A stretch of 64,000 nt of DNA, from positions 8,891 to 72,890 of the forward strand of contig JBBECA010000076.1 in assembly GCA_040882055.1 (NCBI GenBank), written 5' to 3'. The notes beneath the pieces are model-generated. The model saw nothing but the letters and a program-made list of their open reading frames with translations, was not told where the DNA came from and made no database searches. Origin of the DNA: Nitriliruptor sp040882055. Lineage in GTDB: Bacteria > Actinomycetota > Nitriliruptoria > Nitriliruptorales > Nitriliruptoraceae. The translations under genes were made by a program, and so were the position numbers. This document shows positions 1 to 6,937 of this stretch, piece after piece (the first letter of the stretch is position 1; each line of letters opens with the position of its first letter).

Positions 1-132
1 ACCTGCCCGGGGCTCGTCGTAGGCGGCGCAGCTGGCCCTAGGCTCGCGAGTTCGCGCACCGCGCGGCGGCGCTCGAGCTGACCGGTTCGCTGCCGATGAT
101 GGTGTCGAGCCTCGGGACGCGCGGGGAGGGCG

Positions 133-2370
133 ATGATCGGGTCGGGCGTGCGAAGGTCGGGGATCGGGGTGACCGCAGCCGGGGTGTCCCACGCGACGTG
201 GGACGGTGTCGTGCGCCGCTACGGCGAGGACGCCGCCAGCTACGAGGACCTCCAGGCGATCCTCCGCCTCGCCCCTGTGGGCATCGGCGTCGTCGACCTC
301 GACGGTCGGACCATCCTGACCAACGACGCCCTCCGCGAGATGCTCGGGTACAGCGAGGAGGAGTTCGCCGACCTCCACTGGGACCGCTTCACCCACCCCG
401 ACGACGTGGTTCGCAACCTCGAGCTGTTCGAGGAGATGACGACCGGCAGGACCGACCGGTTCGCGATGAACAAGCGGTTCATCGCCAAGGACGGGGCGAC
501 GGTCTGGGCGCACCTGACGGTCTCGCTCCTGCGCGACGACGAGGGGCGTCCGCGGCTCGCCATCGGCATGACCGAGAACATCACCGAGCAGCACCTGTTG
601 CAGGAGCAGCTGGCGCAGGCGGAGGCCACCTTCCGCCTCCTGGTCGAGGAATCGCCAGGGGTAGTGTACGTGGCCCGCCTCGACCTCGCCAAACCCTGGC
701 TGTACATCAGCCCGCGGCTCGAGAAGCTGCTCGGCATCGAAGCTGAGGACTGGTTGGCCCACCCGGAGCTGTGGTGGGAGCGCATGCACGAGGACGATCA
801 CGTCCGGGTGGCGGACGAGCTCGAGGCGATGGTCGAGACCGGAGAGCCGGGCCCGTACGTGGTCCACTACCGGATGCGGCACACCAGAGGGAACGTGCGC
901 TGGATCCGCGACGAGTTCCGCATCCTCGACGATGTCAGCGGCGAGCGGGTCTTCCGGGGTGTGCTCGTCGATGCGACCCGGGAGAAGGCGCTCGAGGCCG
1001 ACCTCGCCCGTCGCGCGACGCACGACCCGCTCACGGGGCTCGCCAACCGGGACCTGTTCGCTGCGACCGTCGTCCGCCGGCTCGAGGCCGACGAGGAGCG
1101 GGTGGCTGCGGGAGGCGTCCCGGGACACCACGCCGTCGTCCTCGTCGACCTCGATGACTTCAAGACCGTCAACGACAGCCTCGGCCACGCGGCCGGTGAC
1201 GAGCTGATCCGCTCGGTCGCGGCTCGGATCAGCGAGTGCCTACGGCCGGGCGATCTGGCCGGTCACCTCGGTGGTGACGAGTTCGCGTTGCTGCTCGAAG
1301 GGCTCGACGACCCGGTCACCGCCGTCGCCGTGGCCACCCGGCTCAAGGAGGCCATCCAGCGGCCGCACGACGTGGGCGAGCAGTTGGTGGTCACCTCGGC
1401 CAGCATCGGCATCGCGGGTCTGGCCGAAGCCGAGACGGTCGAGGGCGCGCTCCGCAACGCCGACCTCGCGATGTACCGGGCCAAGCACCTCGGCAAGGGT
1501 CGGGTCGCGGCGTACGAGCCCGCCCTGCACACCTCGGCGGTCCGCCGGCTGGACATCCGCTCGGCGCTCGAAGGTGCGCTCGAGCGCGACGAGCTGTCGA
1601 TCCACCTGCAACCGATCGTCGACCTCGACACCTCGGTAACCGTGGCGGTCGAAGCCCTCCTGCGTTGGCACCACCCCGTGCACGGCGAGATCCGCCCCGA
1701 CGAGTTCATCCCGATCGCCGAGGAGACCGGCGTGATCGCTCGGATCGGCGAGTGGGTGCTGCGCGCCTCCTGCCGGTGGTTGGCCGATCAGCACGCTGCG
1801 GGCCACGACGCGCTCGCGATCGAGGTCAACCTGTCACCCGTGCAGCTCGAGCACGACGGTTTCGTCGAGGTGGTCGCCGAGGTGCTCGACGAGACCGGCC
1901 TGCGGGCGAGCGATCTGGTGCTCGAGATCACCGAGCAGGCGCTGATGGTGCCGCGTGCCTGGCGTGAGCTCGAGCGACTCGATCGGTTGGGGGTGGGGAT
2001 CGCCGTCGATGACTTCGGGACCGGCTACGCCTCGCTGGCCTACCTCAGCGACCTCGCCATCGACGTGCTCAAGATCGACCGCGCCTTCGTGGCCAGGCTC
2101 GGCAGCGGGGTCCGGGGCCAAGCGGTGCCCCGAGCGGTGCTGCAGCTCGCGTCCTCGCTCGAGCTCGAGGTCATCGCGGAGGGGATCGAGACCACGGCGC
2201 AGTGGCAGGAGCTGCGTGCTCTCGGCTGTCGTCGCGGCCAGGGGTACCTGTTCGCCCGCCCGGTGCCGGCGGATGCCGCCACGGAGCTGCTCGGGCGTCC
2301 CCTGGCCGTCCGCGACGAGGCTGACGAGCGCACGCCACGGCGTCGTGCCGGTGCTGCGGCGACCGGCTGA
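133..2370 (+). CDS. PAS-PAS-GGDEF-EAL cyclic-di-GMP signalling protein
   Basis: A cytosolic 745-residue protein predicted to make and/or break c-di-GMP in response to a PAS-sensed signal. In order it shows a PAS domain (about 35-150), a second PAS/PAC domain (165-285), a GGDEF domain (290-455) and an EAL domain (480-725). The GGDEF signature is intact near residue 380, and an RxxD inhibitory-site motif (RPGD) sits exactly five residues before it. The EAL domain keeps EALLRW (about 506), DDFGTGY (about 626) and EGIE. No membrane segment is visible. The ATG follows GGGGAGGG at short spacing; a GTG a few codons later is also possible. Which activity dominates cannot be read from sequence. Confidence 0.93.
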   Translation: MIGSGVRRSGIGVTAAGVSHATWDGVVRRYGEDAASYEDLQAILRLAPVGIGVVDLDGRTILTNDALREMLGYSEEEFADLHWDRFTHPDDVVRNLELFEEMTTGRTDRFAMNKRFIAKDGATVWAHLTVSLLRDDEGRPRLAIGMTENITEQHLLQEQLAQAEATFRLLVEESPGVVYVARLDLAKPWLYISPRLEKLLGIEAEDWLAHPELWWERMHEDDHVRVADELEAMVETGEPGPYVVHYRMRHTRGNVRWIRDEFRILDDVSGERVFRGVLVDATREKALEADLARRATHDPLTGLANRDLFAATVVRRLEADEERVAAGGVPGHHAVVLVDLDDFKTVNDSLGHAAGDELIRSVAARISECLRPGDLAGHLGGDEFALLLEGLDDPVTAVAVATRLKEAIQRPHDVGEQLVVTSASIGIAGLAEAETVEGALRNADLAMYRAKHLGKGRVAAYEPALHTSAVRRLDIRSALEGALERDELSIHLQPIVDLDTSVTVAVEALLRWHHPVHGEIRPDEFIPIAEETGVIARIGEWVLRASCRWLADQHAAGHDALAIEVNLSPVQLEHDGFVEVVAEVLDETGLRASDLVLEITEQALMVPRAWRELERLDRLGVGIAVDDFGTGYASLAYLSDLAIDVLKIDRAFVARLGSGVRGQAVPRAVLQLASSLELEVIAEGIETTAQWQELRALGCRRGQGYLFARPVPADAATELLGRPLAVRDEADERTPRRRAGAAATG

Positions 2371-2377
2371 ACGCCGC

Positions 2378-3304
2378 TCACTCGGCCATGGAACGGCGGT
2401 CCTGGTGCCGCTTGAACCCGAAGACGAGCGCGGATCCGAGCACGACGAGCCCCACCTCGATCAGGAAGCGCAACCCGGCGCGACCCGCGAGGCCGGGGTC
2501 ACGGGCGATCAGCGCCATCGGCACCAGCGCGGCGGTCGGCACCAACGCCAACGCGACCATCACGCCGGCGGTCAGGACGGTCCGGTTGATCGCCAACAGC
2601 AGCCCACCGCAGACCGCGGCGATGGCGCCGACGGCGATCCCGACCCACGTCGTGGTGCTCCAGTAGGCGACGAGCTGGTCCGCGCCGAGGTAGCTCTCAC
2701 CTCCGCTGTCGAGCGCCGAGTGGCCGAGCATCGAACTCGCCACAGCGACGACCGCGGACCCGAGCACGACCGCGCCGTAGGCGCTGATGACGTCCTGGAG
2801 CCCCCCAGCCCAGGTGCGTGACCGGTTCACGATGCCGAGGACCAGACGGGCGAACGGTTGGAAACCCGGAGCGATGATCATCGCCCCCACGACCACGTGC
2901 ACCGTGCCCGACACGATCCCGAGCCCCGCGATGGCGCCAGCGATCAGCATCACCACGAGCCGATCACCGGTCATCGTGGAGTCCTGGCTCATGGCGAGCT
3001 CGAGCTCCTCCCAGGTCGTGCCGCCCTCCTCGCGGGACAGCGCGGTGTACCCGTGCGAGACGAGGCTGAGCGGTTCGGCGGTCGACAGGGCGATGCCGTT
3101 CGCCTCCCCGAGCCCGTGCCGATCAGCCACACGCATCACCTGACCGAGACGTTCGTTGCTGACCTCCAGGGACACCAGATCGCCTGGCGGGCGCAACGAC
3201 GCCCCGCGGTGCACCCGCAGGGTGTGAGGCTCGAGTTCGTCGAGCTCCTCGAGCAGAGCGGCGGTCCGCTCGCTGGCGACCGTGAGTTGGACCGTGCGCG
3301 CCAT
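2378..3304 (-). CDS. DUF389 family integral membrane protein
   Basis: A 308-residue protein of the DUF389 (TIGR00341-like) family, whose function is unknown. Residues 1-90 form a soluble, ferredoxin-like N-terminal region beginning MARTVQLTV. From about residue 115 there are roughly six hydrophobic helices, including the family-typical stretch VVGAMIIAPGFQPFARLVLGI. The C-terminus is short and charged. I took the ATG at 3304 because family similarity begins exactly there; upstream codons in the same frame are antisense to the pirin gene. It is divergent from pirin, and a TACGCT -10-like hexamer lies 45 bp upstream. Confidence 0.85.
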   Translation of the reverse strand: MARTVQLTVASERTAALLEELDELEPHTLRVHRGASLRPPGDLVSLEVSNERLGQVMRVADRHGLGEANGIALSTAEPLSLVSHGYTALSREEGGTTWEELELAMSQDSTMTGDRLVVMLIAGAIAGLGIVSGTVHVVVGAMIIAPGFQPFARLVLGIVNRSRTWAGGLQDVISAYGAVVLGSAVVAVASSMLGHSALDSGGESYLGADQLVAYWSTTTWVGIAVGAIAAVCGGLLLAINRTVLTAGVMVALALVPTAALVPMALIARDPGLAGRAGLRFLIEVGLVVLGSALVFGFKRHQDRRSMAE

Positions 3305-3348
3305 CGTGGCCCCCCGTCTCCGCGACCGGCGGTCGCCGGCAGCGGCTG

Positions 3349-3358
3349 AGCGTAGGGT
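3349..3358. promoter_or_regulatory. Overlapping back-to-back -10 elements
   Basis: The 10-mer AGCGTAGGGT contains TAGGGT on the plus strand, 26 bp before the pirin start, and TACGCT on the minus strand, 45 bp before the DUF389 start. The same 10-mer recurs at 59279-59288 between another divergent pair. No clear -35 is visible for either direction. Confidence 0.4.
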
Positions 3359-3383
3359 GGGTTCCAGAGCCGAGGAGGTGGCC

Positions 3384-4321
3384 GTGAGTGGGCCGGTGCA
3401 GCGACCTGACACCGAGCGTGAGGACGAGCCGCTCGACCCGCTCGAGCTGCGCGAGGGCCGGCGTACCGAGGTCGGCGGCCTCCCCGTGACCCGCGTGCTG
3501 CCCACCAAGGGGCGCCGAACCGTCGGTGCGTGGTGCTTCGTGGACCTGATCGGGCCGGCCGACGCGGAGGAACCGGACCCGCTCGAGGTGGGCCCGCACC
3601 CCCACATCGGGCTGTCCACGGTCACCTGGCTGCTGGAGGGCCACGCGGTCCACACCGACTCGCTCGGGACCGAGCAGGTGATCCGGCCGGGACAGCTGAA
3701 CCTGATGACCGCGGGCCACGGCATCGGTCACGCCGAGCTCGCCGAGGAGCCACCGTTCCGCGGTGTCCAGCTCTGGATCGCCCAGCCGGAGGCCACCCGG
3801 CACGGCGCGAACGCGTTCGAACACCACGCGGACCTGCCCGAGCTCGACCTCGAGGGCGGCTCCGAGGCGGTCGTGCTGATGGGCAGCTTCGCTGGGGCAC
3901 GATCCCGGCCCGCGCGGACACGCCGCTCGTGGGCGCGCAGATCACCAGCCGACGAGGGACCGAGGTGCTCCCGGTCGACATCGGCTCGGAGCACGCCATC
4001 GTGCCGCTCGACGGGCGCGTGTCGGTGGGGGAGGACGTGGTGGAGCCGGGGTGGATCGCGCTCCTCCCGGCGGGTCACGACGAGGTCCCGGTCGCGACGG
4101 AGGGGCCGGCACGGTTCCTGTTGCTCGGCGGTCGACCGCTCGAGGAGCGGATCGCGATGTGGTGGAACTTCGTGGCGCGCGACCAGCAGGAGCTCACTGC
4201 GGCGTACCGGGACTGGCAGGACCGGAACACCGACCGGTTCGCCGACGTGCCCTCGTCGCTGACCCGGATCGACGCGCCGCGACCCCCGTGGCTGGGACGG
4301 ACCACTCGCGACGAGGCCTGA
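3384..4321 (+). pseudogene. Pirin family protein, frameshifted
   Basis: A pirin-like bicupin split by one frameshift. The N-terminal cupin is clear: a metal-site region GPHPHIGLST, then TWLLEGHAVHTDSLG, then MTAGHGIGHAE. Reading continues as pirin to VVLMGSFAG at about 3893, then breaks down. The C-terminal half (GTIPARADTPLVGAQ through LLLGGRPLEERIAMWWNFVAR) resumes one frame over from about 3896 to the stop at 4321. Adding one G to the GGGG run at 3894-3897 restores a protein of about 312 residues. The GTG at 3384 has GAGGAGG eight bases upstream. Some pirins have quercetinase activity or act as redox-sensitive regulators. A homopolymer error in the assembly is as likely as a true mutation. 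Confidence 0.8.
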
Positions 4322-4393
4322 GCACCGCGGGACCGCCGAACGGGCGATATGCGCTCGTTCCGAGCCAGGTACGAGCGGTCGACGCGCGTAACT

Positions 4394-4408
4394 TCGACCT
4401 CAGGTCGA
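4394..4408. repeat. 15-bp perfect palindrome
   Basis: TCGACCT-C-AGGTCGA, seven-base arms around one central base, lies in the gap between two convergent genes. It could be a protein-binding site or part of a termination region; nothing nearby decides. Confidence 0.35.
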
Positions 4409-4424
4409 GGTTGAGTCACACGCA

Positions 4425-4452
4425 GCGCGCGTTCTCGACGAGAAGCGTGCGC
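4425..4452. terminator. Possible hairpin terminator between convergent genes
   Basis: TTCTC-GAC-GAGAA forms a perfect upper stem. It is extended by GCGCGCG against GCGTGCGC with one bulge. No U-tract follows, as is common for high-GC actinobacteria, so this is only a structural suggestion. Confidence 0.25.
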
Positions 4453-4615
4453 CGAACGCCTGGGCGTCGGGCTGGCCGCACGGATACCTCAGCGTCTACG
4501 AGAGGATCAGCAGCCTCACGACGGCCGGCGGAGGCCACAGGATGCCCTCGGTGGCGTTGGGCCGTCGCGGACGGGCCGGGGCACCGGGAGGCGGTCACGC
4601 CCCGCAGGCGGCACC

Positions 4616-5320
4616 TCAGGGGTCACCGACGAAGAGGGCGTCGAGGGCTTCCTGCTCGGCATCCTCCCACCGCCGCACGTGTCCGCGCACCTCCTCGATC
4701 GCGTCGTCGTCGAGGTGCTCCGCGCCGGCGGGGGTGATGCGAACGATGTTGAGCGGACCGCCCACCATCGGCTGGCTGACGGTCAGTGCATCGAGGACAC
4801 GCACCACCGCGATGACGCCGTAGTCGACGTCACGTTCCATCATCTGGAAGTGACCGAGCAGCGCCCCGGCCTGCTGGGCCATCGGCGCTCCGCTGCCGAT
4901 GGCGTGGAAGCCCACCTCCTCGTAGCGTCCGACGATGCCCGTCGGGTCGACCTTCACCACGAACGGCTCGCCGTGGGAGTAGCCGCTCGCGAGGACGTAG
5001 GCGGACGGGGTCCCACCGAAGTCCTCGCCGGGCACCTCCGGGATGAACTGCTCGTAGTGGTGGCGGAGGACCGGCACCACCCGCTCCTGGAGCGCGCGGC
5101 CGACGTCGCCAGCACCGACGATCTCCTCGGCCTCGGCCTCGAACTGCCGCTCGAGGTCGTAGAGCACCGAGCGGGCGCCGCTCCCGCCCCACGCAGCGTG
5201 TTCGCCGAGGGCGTGCAGCTTGCGTGCCGGGTAGCTCATCCCCCGGTCGCTCTCGGTGATCTGCGAGTCCGACCCCATCACCAGCCCATCGTCGCAGCGG
5301 ACGGCGAGGACGACGGTCAC
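4616..5320 (-). CDS. Stand-alone proteasome-type Ntn hydrolase
   Basis: A 234-residue protein with the N-terminal-nucleophile fold of proteasome beta subunits. After loss of the initiator Met, Thr becomes residue 1. The sequence then keeps Asp17 (in GSDSQ) and Lys33 (in ARKLH), the catalytic triad spacing of beta subunits and HslV, plus a following WGGSGA segment. There is no propeptide. Length and architecture resemble Anbu/BPH-like single-subunit proteasome relatives more than PrcA/PrcB; the C-terminal 40 residues are acidic and helical. No ATPase, Pup or partner subunit gene is adjacent. The GTG start has GGAG five bases upstream. Active protease is inferred from the triad; substrate is unknown. 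Confidence 0.82.
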   Translation of the reverse strand: MTVVLAVRCDDGLVMGSDSQITESDRGMSYPARKLHALGEHAAWGGSGARSVLYDLERQFEAEAEEIVGAGDVGRALQERVVPVLRHHYEQFIPEVPGEDFGGTPSAYVLASGYSHGEPFVVKVDPTGIVGRYEEVGFHAIGSGAPMAQQAGALLGHFQMMERDVDYGVIAVVRVLDALTVSQPMVGGPLNIVRITPAGAEHLDDDAIEEVRGHVRRWEDAEQEALDALFVGDP

Positions 5321-5467
5321 GGAGGCTCCGATGGTCGGCGAGAGGCGACGTGCGGGCCGAGTCGAGCGCAGCGACCTGGGCGATCGCTACCGACGCTCGG
5401 CCACTCTGCCGGCCTCGAACCGCCCTCCAGGGGCCCGACGCGGTGTGCCGCCGATGGACGACCGACC

Positions 5468-5498
5468 TTGACAGTTCGGTGGGGCCAGCGCCTATCCT
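5468..5498 (+). promoter_or_regulatory. Candidate sigma-70-type promoter
   Basis: A consensus -35 TTGACA (5468-5473) is followed after 19 bp by TATCCT (5493-5498). It would drive the helix-turn-helix gene at 5603 with a leader of about 100 bases. The spacer is slightly long. It is one of the few clear TTGACA boxes in the window. Confidence 0.45.
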
Positions 5499-5602
5499 CG
5501 CCGCTGTGTTCAGCCCCGAGCGTCGGTCGGAGACGGCCACGCGTCGGATGCGTCCCGTCTCCTCATCGATGCACCGAACGGTGCCTGAGCGGAGGAAGCA
5601 CG

Positions 5603-6166
5603 GTGGGTCAGCGGCTGCGCTACGCGAACGACACCTATGAGCGCGACGAGGTGGGGGTCTGGCGGTACCGGTGGGGCGACCCCGTGCCGGGCGCTCGCGA
5701 CCTGACGCTGGCGGATCTGCTCGCCATCCACGCCTCCGATGCGGAAGCCACCCGGGAGCTCGGTCGGGCCGAACTCGAGTGGCTGGCCGGGGAGCGCGAC
5801 GACATCGGTGAGGTCCTCGTCCAGCAGCACGGCGACCGGACGCCGACCACCGGCGACCTGGTCGTCGGGATGGCCGCCCCCGAGCTGCACGTCCAGCTGA
5901 TGCTGACCGTCGCCGACGTCGCGGAGCTCGCACACGTGTCCAAGGCCACCATCGACAGCTACCGCTCACGGGGGACGCTGCCCGCGCCCCAGGTCCAGCG
6001 CGGTCGCACGCCGCTGTGGAGCCGGCCCGTCATCCAGCGTTGGCTCGCCACGCGACCGGGTGCGGCCGCCGACGCGGCACGTCGGGAGGGCGCCGAGGCA
6101 CGCCGGACGCAGCGCGAGGCCCCCGACCGGCCGCCGACGGAGCCCTACCTCTCCCGCCCCGCGTAG
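5603..6166 (+). CDS. Helix-turn-helix (AlpA/excisionase-like) protein
   Basis: A 187-residue protein. Residues about 110-160 form a winged-helix/MerR-like DNA-binding unit (LTVADVAELAHVSKATIDSY, then RGTLPAPQ and a WSRPVIQRWLATRPG end), as in AlpA or excisionase-type small regulators. The N-terminal 100 residues are acidic and match no family I recognise; they contain DLLAIHASDAEA and a Glu-rich helix. The C-terminus is Arg/Glu-rich and probably disordered. The GTG at 5603 is chosen because GGAGGAAG lies just upstream; reading further back only gives antisense of the neighbouring gene. It is divergent from the proteasome-like gene, so it may regulate it. Confidence 0.75.
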   Translation: MGQRLRYANDTYERDEVGVWRYRWGDPVPGARDLTLADLLAIHASDAEATRELGRAELEWLAGERDDIGEVLVQQHGDRTPTTGDLVVGMAAPELHVQLMLTVADVAELAHVSKATIDSYRSRGTLPAPQVQRGRTPLWSRPVIQRWLATRPGAAADAARREGAEARRTQREAPDRPPTEPYLSRPA

Positions 6167-6193
6167 GAGGCGGACCGGCCGCCCACGTCCGGT

Positions 6194-6937
6194 TCAGTCG
6201 TGCCGCAGCGTCACGGGTGCACCTCGGGCCAGCTGCTCGGCGACCACGGCCGGAGGTAGCTGTTCCGCATCGGCGGTGCGGTGGAGCGTCGCGACCGCGG
6301 ATCGCTGATCGCCCCCGTGACGACCGAGGATGATCCCGATCGCGCGGTGCCAGAGCGCCTGCTCCTCGAGGGTGGCGCTGAGTTCGTCGCTCACCGCGGC
6401 GGTGCGCCGGAGCGCGCGTGCGTTGGCCAGCACCGCGCCAGCCGGCGCCGCCACCTCCCGGAGGGTGGCGAGGTCCGAGTCCGCCAACCCGTCCGACGCA
6501 CGAGCGAAGACGTTCAGCGCACCGAGGACCGTCCCGTTGGGTGCGGACAGCGGGAGGCCCGCAACGGTCGAGAAGCCGGCGTCGGCAGCTGCGGTGTTGA
6601 AGCGGGGCCACCGATCGTCACGCCTGGTGTCGCGGACCAGCTGTTCCTCGCCGGTGTGCAGCGCCTCGATGCAAGGTCCCTGCTCGATGAGGTACTCCAG
6701 CTCGTCGACGGAACGGGCCGCATCGTCGGTCGTGGCGGCGGACGTGTAGCCGCCTGCGTCGTCGAGCACGGTCACCGTCAACGCATCCGCGCCAGGTGCG
6801 GCTCGTCGTGCGACGTGCAGGAGCTGGTCCAGCGTCGTCTCGAGCGACGACTCGTGGATCAGCAGCCCCGACAGGCTGTGGATGGCGGCGAGGTACCCCT
6901 CGTGGCTCGTGAGGACCTGTTCGTCGGCGGACATCAT
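6194..6937 (-). CDS. GAF-ANTAR RNA-binding antiterminator
   Basis: A cytosolic 247-residue regulator. A GAF sensor domain (about 25-165, with EQGPCIEALHTGE and GFSTVAGLPL) is followed by an ANTAR domain (about 180-235) with the family core WHRAIGIILGRHGGD. ANTAR proteins bind paired hairpins in nascent RNA and prevent termination; the GAF domain usually senses a small molecule or redox state. The start overlaps the stop codon of the upstream PBP gene (TGATG; GTG at 6940 and ATG at 6934 are alternatives), so the two are translationally coupled. That suggests a link to envelope stress, which is inference. Confidence 0.85.
   Translation of the reverse strand: MMSADEQVLTSHEGYLAAIHSLSGLLIHESSLETTLDQLLHVARRAAPGADALTVTVLDDAGGYTSAATTDDAARSVDELEYLIEQGPCIEALHTGEEQLVRDTRRDDRWPRFNTAAADAGFSTVAGLPLSAPNGTVLGALNVFARASDGLADSDLATLREVAAPAGAVLANARALRRTAAVSDELSATLEEQALWHRAIGIILGRHGGDQRSAVATLHRTADAEQLPPAVVAEQLARGAPVTLRHD

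Larger units (their letters stand above)
4322..4615. other. Intergenic region between convergent genes
   Basis: About 290 bp between the ends of the pirin gene and the proteasome-like gene. I see no convincing coding sequence. It holds a perfect 15-bp palindrome at 4394-4408 and an imperfect hairpin at 4425-4452. Confidence 0.5.

Noticed and set aside
5603..6166. Excisionase/AlpA homology as evidence of an integrated element
   Set aside because: No integrase, attachment-site repeat or tRNA is nearby, and base composition does not change.
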